Assembly (NCBI RefSeq): GCF_022750635.1
Contig: NZ_JAJKBG010000003.1
Location: forward strand, 310,001-374,000
Reading direction: 5' to 3'
Length of the DNA: 64,000 nt
Source: Brevundimonas pishanensis
GTDB taxonomy: Bacteria > Pseudomonadota > Alphaproteobacteria > Caulobacterales > Caulobacteraceae
Positions 43,823-51,854 of this stretch are shown here, in pieces. Under the pieces are notes generated by a model. The model saw only the letters and a list, made by a program, of their open reading frames with translations. It was not told the origin of the DNA and did not search any database. A program made the translations under genes and the position numbers. Position 1 is the first letter of the stretch. Each line of letters begins with the position of its first letter.

Positions 43823-44314
43823 ATGGGACGCACAGCCGACTATTCTCGCCAAAGCTGTTCGGTCGCCGGTGCGCTCGAAGTCATCGGTGATCCGTGGACG
43901 ATGCTGGTCATCCGCGACGCCTTCAATGGCGTGACGCGGTTCGAACAGTGGCAGGAACGCCTAGGCGTTGCCCGCAACGTTCTGGCTTCGCGTCTGAAGA
44001 TGCTGGTGCAGCACGGCGTGCTGGAACAGCGCCTCTATTCAGAGCGCCCTCCGCGCAACGAGTACGTCCTGACGCCCAAGGGCAAGGATTTGTACGGCGT
44101 CCTGATCACGCTGCATGCGTGGGGCGAAAAGCACGTCTATCACGACCAGCCCTCCGGCGTCTTGCTGGAGCACAAGACCTGCGGCCATAAGCTGGAGCCC
44201 CGCATTGCCTGCGGCTGCTGCAATGAAATCGTCCGCCCGCGCGAGATCGAACTGACGTTTGCACAGAACCGCCCGACGGTTGGCGATATGATGGCCGAAG
44301 ACGACGCGGCTTGA
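43823..44314 (+). CDS. HxlR family winged-helix regulator
   Basis: The 163-residue product has the HxlR-type HTH: CSVAGALEVIGDPWTMLVIR followed by RFEQWQERLGVARNVLASRL and the wing YSERPPRNEYVLTPKGKDLY. The C-terminal extension carries CGHKLEPRIACGCCN, a small cysteine-rich element that may bind metal or act as a redox sensor. It is divergent from the thioesterase gene. The ATG at 43823 fits the family N-terminus; a longer frame from 43307 lies antisense to the thioesterase. A target beyond the neighbour is unknown. Confidence 0.9.
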   Translation: MGRTADYSRQSCSVAGALEVIGDPWTMLVIRDAFNGVTRFEQWQERLGVARNVLASRLKMLVQHGVLEQRLYSERPPRNEYVLTPKGKDLYGVLITLHAWGEKHVYHDQPSGVLLEHKTCGHKLEPRIACGCCNEIVRPREIELTFAQNRPTVGDMMAEDDAA

Positions 44315-44342
44315 GCCGCGCCACCTTTTTAGCGTTGCCGAT

Positions 44343-45038
44343 TCAGCCGCGCTCGGGAACGATGCTGGGGTTGGTGTTGGGCAGGATTTTCTCAACCTCT
44401 TCCGGCCCCACATGGCTCGCCATCCGATAGGCGTTCACCGGCTGGGTGCGATTGATCCACATGGCATAGTCCAGATGGTCGGCGCGGGGATCGTCGGTGT
44501 TCGGATGCAGCAGGATGGTGAGGCCGAGGCTGTTCAACTGTAGCCACGGCACGATTACGGCCAGCAGGTCGTTGGTAAATCCGAAGTAGAAAGACGGCGT
44601 CACGTGGGGGCCGCGCGGCTCCAGATTCCAATTGCCCAATTCTACATGGAAACGCTCGATCACCCACTGACGCAGGCGCTCCGCCTTATAGTGGTTGTCC
44701 TCGTCGAAATAGATATGGGCATGGTAGCTGGTGATGCGTGTGAAAGGCTGGGGCTTTTCAGGCAGCGTCTGTTCGCCGGGACGAAGCGACGCCGGAGCCG
44801 GAGTGGCTTCGTTGACGGTGTCTCCCCACGGCGATTGCCCGACAGCAGGGGGCGGAACGTGGGGATCGTAAGCGCCTGCCGCAGCGAGATGTTTGACGCT
44901 GGCTTGTGAGGGGGCAGCGGTCGCCAGAGTGGCGGCACCCGCCGCACCCGCTCCCAGCAACAGACTGCGCCGGGCGGGCGAAATCAGATCGGCCCACTGG
45001 CTATCGTTTTCAGGCCTGTCGGTGGTGGTGCGGTCCAT
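44343..45038 (-). CDS. DOPA 4,5-dioxygenase family protein with twin-arginine leader
   Basis: The product of about 231 residues starts with a Tat-like leader: DLISPARRSLLLGAG, then an alanine-rich stretch ending near SQASV. The conserved domain has the histidine-rich pattern SYHAHIYFDEDNHYKAE, PHVTPSFYFGF and LTILLHPNTDDPRADH, typical of DOPA_dioxygen proteins, which are extradiol-type enzymes that may bind iron. Most characterised members are cytoplasmic, so export is unusual. The start at 45038 fits GAGGGG at good spacing. The substrate is unknown; a function different from DOPA cleavage is quite possible. Confidence 0.85.
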   Translation of the reverse strand: MDRTTTDRPENDSQWADLISPARRSLLLGAGAAGAATLATAAPSQASVKHLAAAGAYDPHVPPPAVGQSPWGDTVNEATPAPASLRPGEQTLPEKPQPFTRITSYHAHIYFDEDNHYKAERLRQWVIERFHVELGNWNLEPRGPHVTPSFYFGFTNDLLAVIVPWLQLNSLGLTILLHPNTDDPRADHLDYAMWINRTQPVNAYRMASHVGPEEVEKILPNTNPSIVPERG

Positions 45039-45130
45039 ACTCATCCCCTCGGTTGGTACCGGTGGGTAGCAAGCCACACGCCCCTTATAACCGCAGTTAT
45101 TCTTAAGACACGCGCAGCTTTGCTAAGGGG

Positions 45131-45823
45131 TTAGCTGGTCTCGTTATCGAGGGCTGTGGCTCCGGCTGCGCCTACACCCGCGCCAGCGCCCATGCCGAGT
45201 CCCATGCCCATGCCTCCGCCCATGCCGCCGCCGCCACCACCGCCGCCACCACGCCCGCCACCGGCCTCGCCTCCGCGGGCTCCGGGTTTTCCTCCGGACG
45301 CGGCGGGACGTGCCGGACCTTGCGGCGGGATCGCCAGACTGGCGGGGATCGGTGCCAGATCCAGCGCCTTGCGAATGAAGTCACGCAGCGAGACCACCAG
45401 TTCTGCCGTGTGCACGACGCGTCCTTCCACCATGTCCAGCGCAGCCGCCTGAGCCAGCTTTACCTGCTCCTCGGTGCCTAACAGGATGATGTCGGCCAGA
45501 GCGGCTTCGACCGTGTCGCGGACCCGGCGGGCGCGTTCATTAGTGTCTTCGAAGGTCTCACCCGCTTCCGCAGCCGAGCGCCGGATGTCCCGCAAATGTC
45601 GGGGATCGACCGACAGGTCGCCAGTAAAAGCGGCACCCAGAACCTTATAGGCCGCAATCAGGGTTTTGAGACGCTCGTTGATCTGGCGGTTCTGGCGTTC
45701 GCGCCTCTGCTGGATGGTGAACATCATCAACAGGCGAATGCCCATCCCGATCAGGGTGATCAGCGCCAGACCCAGTATGGTGCTGGCGATGCTCTCCCAC
45801 GAGCTGAAATCCAGATTGCGCAT
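45131..45823 (-). CDS. Membrane protein with glycine-rich C-terminus, unknown function
   Basis: The product of about 230 residues has an N-terminal membrane segment (IASTILGLALITLIGMGI), then a basic coiled region (IQQRRERQNRQINERLKTL) and a helical domain with RDTVEAALADIILLGTEEQV. It ends in a run of glycine, methionine and alanine (about the last 60 residues). I recognise no family. The glycine stretch is strongly repetitive at the DNA level and would be prone to length change. The gene is divergent from the diguanylate cyclase at 45975, so a link to it is possible but not shown. Confidence 0.7.
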   Translation of the reverse strand: MRNLDFSSWESIASTILGLALITLIGMGIRLLMMFTIQQRRERQNRQINERLKTLIAAYKVLGAAFTGDLSVDPRHLRDIRRSAAEAGETFEDTNERARRVRDTVEAALADIILLGTEEQVKLAQAAALDMVEGRVVHTAELVVSLRDFIRKALDLAPIPASLAIPPQGPARPAASGGKPGARGGEAGGGRGGGGGGGGGMGGGMGMGLGMGAGAGVGAAGATALDNETS

Positions 45824-45974
45824 TCTATGGCCTGCTTTTCTTGGTTGTGCCCCAATCGCAAGGCATGACAGTCGGGCCGGTTCCCCGCGCACCGCGGCCT
45901 TTAAGTATTTTTATTCCGGTCGTGCGTATCGTGTGCCGACCTGTTGTTGGCATTCTCCCGAAAGTGCGCCCTGT

Positions 45975-47804
45975 ATGTTCAAGTCCTTGACCTCCAGAAT
46001 CGCCGCGTTGGGCGTGGTGGTTGTGGTATCGATCCTATTGCTCGTCGCGGGCATGGTCGACGCCTCGCGCCAGACGCAGGAAAGCTTCCATTGGGTGATG
46101 CATTCCTCGCAGGTGCTGCGCAGTACGAACGAGTTGATGGACTCCGTACGCAGCGCTGAGTCAGGGCAACGCGGATATATTCTCACGCACAATCCCGGCT
46201 TCGCGCAGGCGTTTGACCGAGAAATCGAAGAAGCGCGGGGAGCCTACGGCCAGCTTTATGAGCTGACCAAAGACAATTCGCAGCAGCATGACCGCATGCG
46301 CGCATTAGGCTTGTTGTTGGAAGAGCGTATCGAACTGATGCGGACACCGCTGGAGTTGGCGCGGCAGTCAGAGTTCGACAGCGCGCGTGCACGCATCGTT
46401 GAGGGGCGTGGCTATGACACGATGGTAGCCCTGGAAATGGCCGCCGAAAAGTTCATCTCCGCCGAACGCACGCTTCAGGCCGAACGCGTCGCCGCCGCCG
46501 AGCGCCGCCTTGAGGGCCTTCGCACACTGGCACTGATTGCCGGTCCGCTGATTGCCCTGCTGTCCGCACTGATTTCGATGATGATCATCCAGCGCATCCG
46601 TAAGCCCATCGGGGTGCTGAGCGGAGCGATGGACCGTCTGGGGGCCGGTGATTTCGGGGACCGCATCGAGGGCGATATGGGATCGCGCGAGTTCCTGAAG
46701 CTGGCGGCGGGCTATAACACCATGGTCGACCGGCTGGCAGCTGTGTCCGACGAGCGTAAGCTCAACAACGAAGTCCTGCAGAAGATGCACCAGGACGTGG
46801 TCGCCTCATCGACCGCACTGAAAGACCGGAACGACGTCATCGAACTGTTGGCGGCGATGTCGCACCGTATGCAGGCGACCCGCTCGGATGCCGAACTGGC
46901 CGAGGTCATCAGCATTTTTGTGCCCCGCGTTCTGCCGGAGGTTCCCGGGGTACTCTATTCCTTCAACAACTCGCGCAACACGCTGGTGCCGGTCTCGAAT
47001 TGGGGCGGCTCGTCGCACATGGTCGACAGCTTTGCACCCGAGACCTGCTGGGCCCTGCGTCGCGGGCAAAGCCACTGGGTCAGCGGCACGGGCAAGGACA
47101 TTCGCTGCGAACATGTTCCGGAGGCGCACGAGGTCTATCATTGCGAGCCACTGCTGGCGTCGGGTGACGTGATCGGCGTGCTCTATCTGGATATCTCGCT
47201 TAATGAGGAACAGCGCTTCCGCGTTAGCATGCTGACCGAGAATATCGCCTCGGCTATTGTAAACCGCCGCCTGCAGAAAGACCTCAAGGAGCAGACCATC
47301 CGCGATCCGCTGACGGGGCTGTTCAACCGACGCTACATGGAAGAGGCGCTGACGCTGGAAATCGCTCGCGCCAGCCGTGCCGCCACGCCGCTGTGCGTGG
47401 TGATGTGCGACGTTGACCACTTCAAGCGGTTTAACGACGAGCACGGCCACGATGCGGGCGATGCTGTTCTTCAGCAGGTCGCTAAGGCGCTGATGGAGCA
47501 GTTCCGTGACGGTGACATCGTGTGCCGCTACGGCGGCGAGGAGTTCACGATCATCGCGCCGGGCACGTCACAGGAAGACCTCCTGCGCCGCGTCGAGCAC
47601 GTGCGCGAAGCTGTTCGCGGCGTAGAGCCCGAACTGCGCGGCACGTCGTTAGGCCGGATCACCATGTCGTTTGGCGTGGCCGAATGGCGCGAAGGCATGG
47701 ATCGTGAAGGGCACCGGCTGTTGAAGGCGGCTGACGAAGCGCTTTACCAGGCCAAACATGAAGGCCGGAACAAGGTCGTCGGCTTCGCGAGCACTACGGA
47801 ATAG
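45975..47804 (+). CDS. CHASE3-HAMP-GAF-GGDEF diguanylate cyclase
   Basis: The product of about 609 residues has a membrane segment at residues 9-28, a CHASE3-like periplasmic part with VMHSSQVLRSTNELMDSVRS, a second membrane segment and HAMP linker (residues 185-260). A GAF-like domain follows (LPEVPGVLYSFNNS and CEPLLASGDVIGVLYLDIS), then a GGDEF domain with RDPLTGLFNRRYMEE, DVDHFKRFNDEHGHDAGD and the active motif GGEEF. It should make c-di-GMP in response to an envelope signal. The ATG at 45975 gives a clean membrane anchor; the longer frame from 45666 lies antisense to the neighbour. A terminator follows. Confidence 0.92.
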   Translation: MFKSLTSRIAALGVVVVVSILLLVAGMVDASRQTQESFHWVMHSSQVLRSTNELMDSVRSAESGQRGYILTHNPGFAQAFDREIEEARGAYGQLYELTKDNSQQHDRMRALGLLLEERIELMRTPLELARQSEFDSARARIVEGRGYDTMVALEMAAEKFISAERTLQAERVAAAERRLEGLRTLALIAGPLIALLSALISMMIIQRIRKPIGVLSGAMDRLGAGDFGDRIEGDMGSREFLKLAAGYNTMVDRLAAVSDERKLNNEVLQKMHQDVVASSTALKDRNDVIELLAAMSHRMQATRSDAELAEVISIFVPRVLPEVPGVLYSFNNSRNTLVPVSNWGGSSHMVDSFAPETCWALRRGQSHWVSGTGKDIRCEHVPEAHEVYHCEPLLASGDVIGVLYLDISLNEEQRFRVSMLTENIASAIVNRRLQKDLKEQTIRDPLTGLFNRRYMEEALTLEIARASRAATPLCVVMCDVDHFKRFNDEHGHDAGDAVLQQVAKALMEQFRDGDIVCRYGGEEFTIIAPGTSQEDLLRRVEHVREAVRGVEPELRGTSLGRITMSFGVAEWREGMDREGHRLLKAADEALYQAKHEGRNKVVGFASTTE

Positions 47805-47845
47805 AAAAAAAGGGCGGCTTCATTTCGGAGCCGCCCTTTCTTATT
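47805..47845. terminator. Bidirectional terminator between cyclase and mnmA
   Basis: An A run and AAGGGCGGCTT pair with the complement CCGCCCTTTCTT. It serves both converging genes. Confidence 0.9.
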
Positions 47846-47858
47846 TGTCGATGAGGAA

Positions 47859-49097
47859 TCAGGCCGCAGTTTCTGTCAGGGCCACAGCTTCGGTCGCTTG
47901 GATGAAACCGCCGCCCAACACACGCTCGTCGTCGGCGGGATCATACAGGACGCAAGCCTGTCCGGGGGCGACCCCTTCTTCGCCTTCGTCGAATACGACC
48001 TTCACCACGCCATCCACGAGTGACAGACGGGCAGGCGAGGGCTGACGGGTCGAGCGGACGCGGGCGAGGACGGGAGCACCATCCTGCGCGGCCTCCTCGA
48101 CGCTCGCCTGATCACCGAGCCAGTTCATTTCTTCCAGCGTCAGGCTGGCCGTCAGCAGGGCTTCGCGCGGGCCGACGATGACCTGACGCAGTTCAGGGTT
48201 CAGCTTGATCACGAACAGCGGCTCGCCTACGGCGACATTCAGGCCGCGGCGCTGACCGATGGTGTAGTCGGTGATGCCGTTGTGCTTGCCCAGGACGCGG
48301 CCATCCATATGAACGATATCGCCTGCCTCGCGGCCTTGCGGGCGCAAACGGTCGATCAGGGTGCGATAGTCACCCGTCGGCACAAAGCAGATGTCCTGAC
48401 TGTCCGGCTTGGCGGCGATACGCAGGCCCAGCGAGGCGGCGACACCGCGCACCTGCGGCTTTTCCAGATCAGCGAGCGGGAAGCGCAGATAGTCCAGTTG
48501 ATCCTGAGTGGTCGCGAACAGGAAGTAGGACTGGTCACGCGAATGGTCGATAGCCTTGCGCATCTGGGCGCGGTTACCGGCGATGGCGCGGCGCACATAG
48601 TGGCCGGTGGCCATGGCTTCGGCACCCAGATCCTTGGCCACGTCCAACAGGTCGCGGAACTTGACAGTCTGGTTGCAGCGAATGCACGGGACCGGCGTCT
48701 GACCCTTGAGGTAGGAGTCAGCAAACTGGTCGATCACCGCATCTTTGAAACGGTTCTCGTAGTCGAGGACGTAATGGGGGATGCCGATAGTGTCGGCGGC
48801 CAGACGTGCGTCGTGAATATCCTGACCGGCACAGCAGGCTCCCTTTTTCTTCAGAGCCTCGCCGTGGTCGTAAAGCTGGAGGGTAACGCCCACGACGTCA
48901 TAGCCTGCCTTGTGCAGCAGGGCAGCGACAACGGTGGAGTCCACACCGCCCGACATGGCAGCGACCACGCGCGCGCCAAGGGGAAGGCCGACGGCCTGTC
49001 GCACGCTCTCGATCGCAGCTTCCATGTCGGCAGGCGACATTGGGGCGATATCGGGAATGGGGCAGGTGAGGTCGTCGGTCATGGTCATGGGCGCCAT
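47859..49097 (-). CDS. mnmA: tRNA-specific 2-thiouridylase MnmA
   Basis: The product of about 412 residues has the PP-loop [21 protein letters not shown], the conserved [20 protein letters not shown] insert, the [14 protein letters not shown] cysteine pair and the [10 protein letters not shown] motif with the second catalytic cysteine. It thiolates U34 of certain tRNAs. Three ATG codons (49097, 49088, 49082) are possible starts and none has a clear ribosome site; I list the longest. A longer frame to 49115 uses GTG. Confidence 0.95.
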   Translation of the reverse strand: MAPMTMTDDLTCPIPDIAPMSPADMEAAIESVRQAVGLPLGARVVAAMSGGVDSTVVAALLHKAGYDVVGVTLQLYDHGEALKKKGACCAGQDIHDARLAADTIGIPHYVLDYENRFKDAVIDQFADSYLKGQTPVPCIRCNQTVKFRDLLDVAKDLGAEAMATGHYVRRAIAGNRAQMRKAIDHSRDQSYFLFATTQDQLDYLRFPLADLEKPQVRGVAASLGLRIAAKPDSQDICFVPTGDYRTLIDRLRPQGREAGDIVHMDGRVLGKHNGITDYTIGQRRGLNVAVGEPLFVIKLNPELRQVIVGPREALLTASLTLEEMNWLGDQASVEEAAQDGAPVLARVRSTRQPSPARLSLVDGVVKVVFDEGEEGVAPGQACVLYDPADDERVLGGGFIQATEAVALTETAA

Positions 49098-49152
49098 GTA
49101 GGCGTTAACCCGCACGATTTCGAGGCCATGCAGGACACATCGTGCAAGAAAT

Positions 49153-49190
49153 GAAAAAGGGCCGCTCCCCGAAAGGAGACGGCCCTCTTG
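49153..49190 (-). terminator. Terminator of sciP
   Basis: GGGCCGTCTCC pairs with GGAGCGGCCC with one mismatch and is followed by TTTTTC on the minus strand, just past the sciP stop at 49209. Confidence 0.8.
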
Positions 49191-49208
49191 TCCGGATTGA
49201 CCGAAAGG

Positions 49209-49493
49209 TCAGTCGCGATAGCTCTGGATGCGGGTCGTACGCAGGCCTTGCATACCCCACTTGTCGATTGCCTGTTGCCAGGCCGCGAACTCTTCAGCGG
49301 TCAAACGGTAGCGCGCAAGGGCGTCTTCCAGACCAATCAATCCACCACGCACAGCCGCGACCACTTCCGCCTTGCGACGGATGACCCAACGATTGGTATC
49401 TGCCGGGGGCAGATCGCGTAGCGTCAGCGGCGTCCCCGTAGGGCCGACCACATATTGTTCGCCGTTACTATTTAGGCGTCGCTCTTGCAGCAT
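49209..49493 (-). CDS. sciP: CtrA inhibitor SciP (DUF1153)
   Basis: The 94-residue product matches DUF1153: GPTGTPLTLRDLPPADTNRW, VIRRKAEVVAAVRGGLIGLE, then the HTH-like ALARYRLTAEEFAAWQQAID. In Caulobacter this protein, SciP, binds CtrA and blocks its transcription activation, and its gene lies next to flgE as here. AGAGG precedes the ATG. The upstream region to flgE holds a strong hairpin. The name rests on family and context. Confidence 0.93.
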   Translation of the reverse strand: MLQERRLNSNGEQYVVGPTGTPLTLRDLPPADTNRWVIRRKAEVVAAVRGGLIGLEDALARYRLTAEEFAAWQQAIDKWGMQGLRTTRIQSYRD

Positions 49494-49595
49494 GGGCTAA
49501 TGCCTCTTTCACCACCATCACCACTCAGAACCGCTCTTTTAAGCCAGCCCCCGCTAAGGCCAGTTTAAGCGTCGTGGTGAAGGAATGGCTAATAT

Positions 49596-49637
49596 CGAGG
49601 TTAATTCTGCGGCCAAGCTTCGGCCGCAGAAACCTCG
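49596..49637. repeat. Extended inverted repeat between flgE and sciP
   Basis: TCTGCGGCC (49606-49614) pairs with GGCCGCAGA (49622-49630) around a 7-base loop. Outside these, CGAGGTT (49596-49602) pairs with AACCTCG (49631-49637), leaving AAT (49603-49605) as a bulge. The stem is 16 base pairs. No T run follows on either strand, so it may be a processing site, an attenuator or a degraded terminator. Confidence 0.65.
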
Positions 49638-49684
49638 AGTTTACGAATACTAATGCGGGGTTACCGGGTTAAGCGCGGCTGTAA

Positions 49685-51079
49685 TCACCGCTTAATGTTG
49701 ATGAGTTCGGCCAGCATCTCGTCCGCGGTCGTGATAATTTTCGACGATGCCGAGTAGGCGCGCTGCGTGGTGATCAGGTTGGTGAACTCGGTCGACAGGT
49801 CGACGGTGGAGGCCTCCAGCTGCGACGCACCGATCAAGCCTGCACCGCCGGTACCCGGGGCTTTCAGGTTGAACGTGCCCGAAGCCTGGCTCACGCGGTA
49901 GGCGTTGCCCGACACTTCGGTCAGGTTGTTGGTCGAGGGGAAGGTCGCAAGTGCAACCTGTGCAATCCGGCGCATCACACCGTTGTCGAACACGGCGGTG
50001 ACATAGCCGCTGGAGTCGATCTGGATGTCCGTCAGGTTACCGAAGGCCGTACCGTTGGTGTAGGTCGCTTGAACGAAGCTGGTGCTATCGTACTGCGTCA
50101 GCCCACCTGCCGAGGCGTTAAGGTCGAATGCGATGGATTGCGCCGCAACGCCCAGATCATCGGCCCACTTCGGCGCGCCGCCGCCCGAGGCAGCCAGGTC
50201 CAGCACGGGGTTATCCGGATCAAACAGGGCATCCGCACCCAGGGCACGCATGCCGTCGATGTCGTAACGTCCGTCCTGGGTGAACAGAACCATGCCCGAC
50301 TTCAGCAGGTTTGCTGGCGTACCGCCGCCGTCGGCCGTGCCATCAGGGGCGCGGATTTCAGCGTACCAGGTGTTGGCGGTTTCGCTCTTTAGGAAGGCCA
50401 CAGTGATGTTGCGTTGACCACCCTTGGAATCCGAGACCGGCACAGTGATCTCGAAGTCCGGCTTGATGCCGGTGGTCGGATCCAGCGCATATTCGGACAT
50501 CGAACCCGGCGCATAGGTCGCGATGTCCGCATGCGGAACGGTCGACGACTTGAGGTTGGCGTTCAGGCTGACGCGGGTCGTGGGCTCCGCTGCACCGCCG
50601 ACCTTGCCGACGTTGATCGAGGTCAGACGGTTCATGTCCGACGGGTCGATGTTGGCATTGCCTTCGGCGTCAATCGGCCAACCCTGCAGGTAGAAGCCCG
50701 ACGTGTTCTGTAGATAGCCCAGCTTGTCCACGGTGAACGCACCGGCGCGGGTGAACAGGCGCACGTCCGACGGGGTCAGGTTTTCCGACTTTTCCGTCAC
50801 CACGAAGAAGCCGTCACCGCCGATGGCGAGATCGGTAGACGAGGTCGTGCGCTGAAGCTGACCGCCCTGGCTGATGAACTGGCGGGTGTTCGCCTTAACG
50901 CCACCGGCCGAATAGGACACGCCAGCCGACTGGGTGTTTACGACGGTGGAGAACTCGGTGGCCACACGCTTGTAGCCAACGGTATTCACGTTGGAGATGT
51001 TCTGCGAGATCGAGGACAAGGCCGCGGCGTTCGAGGCCAGACCGGAGACCCCGGCCAACATGGCGCCATTGATGCTCAT
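49685..51079 (-). CDS. flgE: Flagellar hook protein FlgE
   Basis: The 464-residue product has the conserved axial N-terminus INGAMLAGVSGLASNAAALS and SQNISNVNTVGYKRV, the hook core with domain D1/D2 text, and the C-terminal coiled-coil region with TQRAYSASSKIITTADEML. It polymerises to form the hook between rod and filament. It is the last gene of the fliK-flgD-flgE group on this strand. The next gene downstream is sciP, as in Caulobacter. Confidence 0.97.
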   Translation of the reverse strand: MSINGAMLAGVSGLASNAAALSSISQNISNVNTVGYKRVATEFSTVVNTQSAGVSYSAGGVKANTRQFISQGGQLQRTTSSTDLAIGGDGFFVVTEKSENLTPSDVRLFTRAGAFTVDKLGYLQNTSGFYLQGWPIDAEGNANIDPSDMNRLTSINVGKVGGAAEPTTRVSLNANLKSSTVPHADIATYAPGSMSEYALDPTTGIKPDFEITVPVSDSKGGQRNITVAFLKSETANTWYAEIRAPDGTADGGGTPANLLKSGMVLFTQDGRYDIDGMRALGADALFDPDNPVLDLAASGGGAPKWADDLGVAAQSIAFDLNASAGGLTQYDSTSFVQATYTNGTAFGNLTDIQIDSSGYVTAVFDNGVMRRIAQVALATFPSTNNLTEVSGNAYRVSQASGTFNLKAPGTGGAGLIGASQLEASTVDLSTEFTNLITTQRAYSASSKIITTADEMLAELINIKR

Positions 51080-51091
51080 GATCGGGTTTCC

Positions 51092-51850
51092 TTAGGACAA
51101 ATACGAAAGAGGGTTGAGGGCATTGGCGAGGGTGCCGAGCAGGGACGGATCGTCTTCTTCGGCATCGGCAGGCGACGGCGCTGTGCTCGCTGCCCGCTCC
51201 TCGAGTGAAATCAGGTTTTCCAGCGGCATGATGGAGTTGCCGATGGTGACGTAGGGGACGCCGTTGTACATTTCGACGGACGAAACCCGCCCACGGATCA
51301 GGGTCTGGGCGCCGATGGCTACCCCGGCAGCATCCTTGGCCGTGACCCGCAGCGAATAGACGCCGCCGTCATCCAGTTGGCCGCCGCCGGTGGTTTTGCC
51401 GTCCCAGTTCAGGTCATGAACGCCGCCGGTCTTGGCACCGTCGCCACGCCAGACGACCTTGCCGTTGGCGTCGAGCACTTCGAGCGAAACGCTGGAGGCG
51501 TTCTGGGCCAATTCGTAGGACCAGCTAGCCTTGCCGTCTTCGAGGCGCGAGGTGTTCCAGATCGCCGTAGCATCCTTGCCGATATAGGCGGCAGCGTTGG
51601 ACAGGGCGTTTCCGTTTTGGGCCGCGATCATGCCCTTGAGCAGGTCGTTGGTCAGCAGTTGCTGCTCGACGCCTGCCATCTGGGTCAGCTGGGCGGTGAA
51701 CTCGTTGGAATCTAGAGGCGACAGCGGATCCTGATTGCGCAGCTGTGCGGTCAACAGGGTCAGGAAGGTTTCGAAATTGTCGAACAGCTTGACGCTGCCA
51801 GCGTTAATCTTGCTGTCAGCGGCGGCGACTGTTGATACGGCGTCTACCAT
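51092..51850 (-). CDS. flgD: Flagellar hook cap protein FlgD
   Basis: The 252-residue product has the FlgD N-terminal hook-cap pattern FLTLLTAQLRNQDPLSPLDS and EFTAQLTQMAGVEQQLLTND. A fibronectin-like middle with SLEVLDANGKVVWRGDG follows, and then the Tudor-like C-terminal part RGRVSSVEMYNGVPYVTIGN. It scaffolds hook polymerisation and is then discarded. It ends 12 bases before flgE and starts four bases past fliK. Confidence 0.95.
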   Translation of the reverse strand: MVDAVSTVAAADSKINAGSVKLFDNFETFLTLLTAQLRNQDPLSPLDSNEFTAQLTQMAGVEQQLLTNDLLKGMIAAQNGNALSNAAAYIGKDATAIWNTSRLEDGKASWSYELAQNASSVSLEVLDANGKVVWRGDGAKTGGVHDLNWDGKTTGGGQLDDGGVYSLRVTAKDAAGVAIGAQTLIRGRVSSVEMYNGVPYVTIGNSIMPLENLISLEERAASTAPSPADAEEDDPSLLGTLANALNPLSYLS

Positions 51851-51854
51851 CGGG

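Noticed and set aside
45156..45452. Proline-rich plus-strand frame opposite the glycine-rich tail
   Set aside because: It is the antisense reading of a GC-rich repeat within the membrane protein gene.
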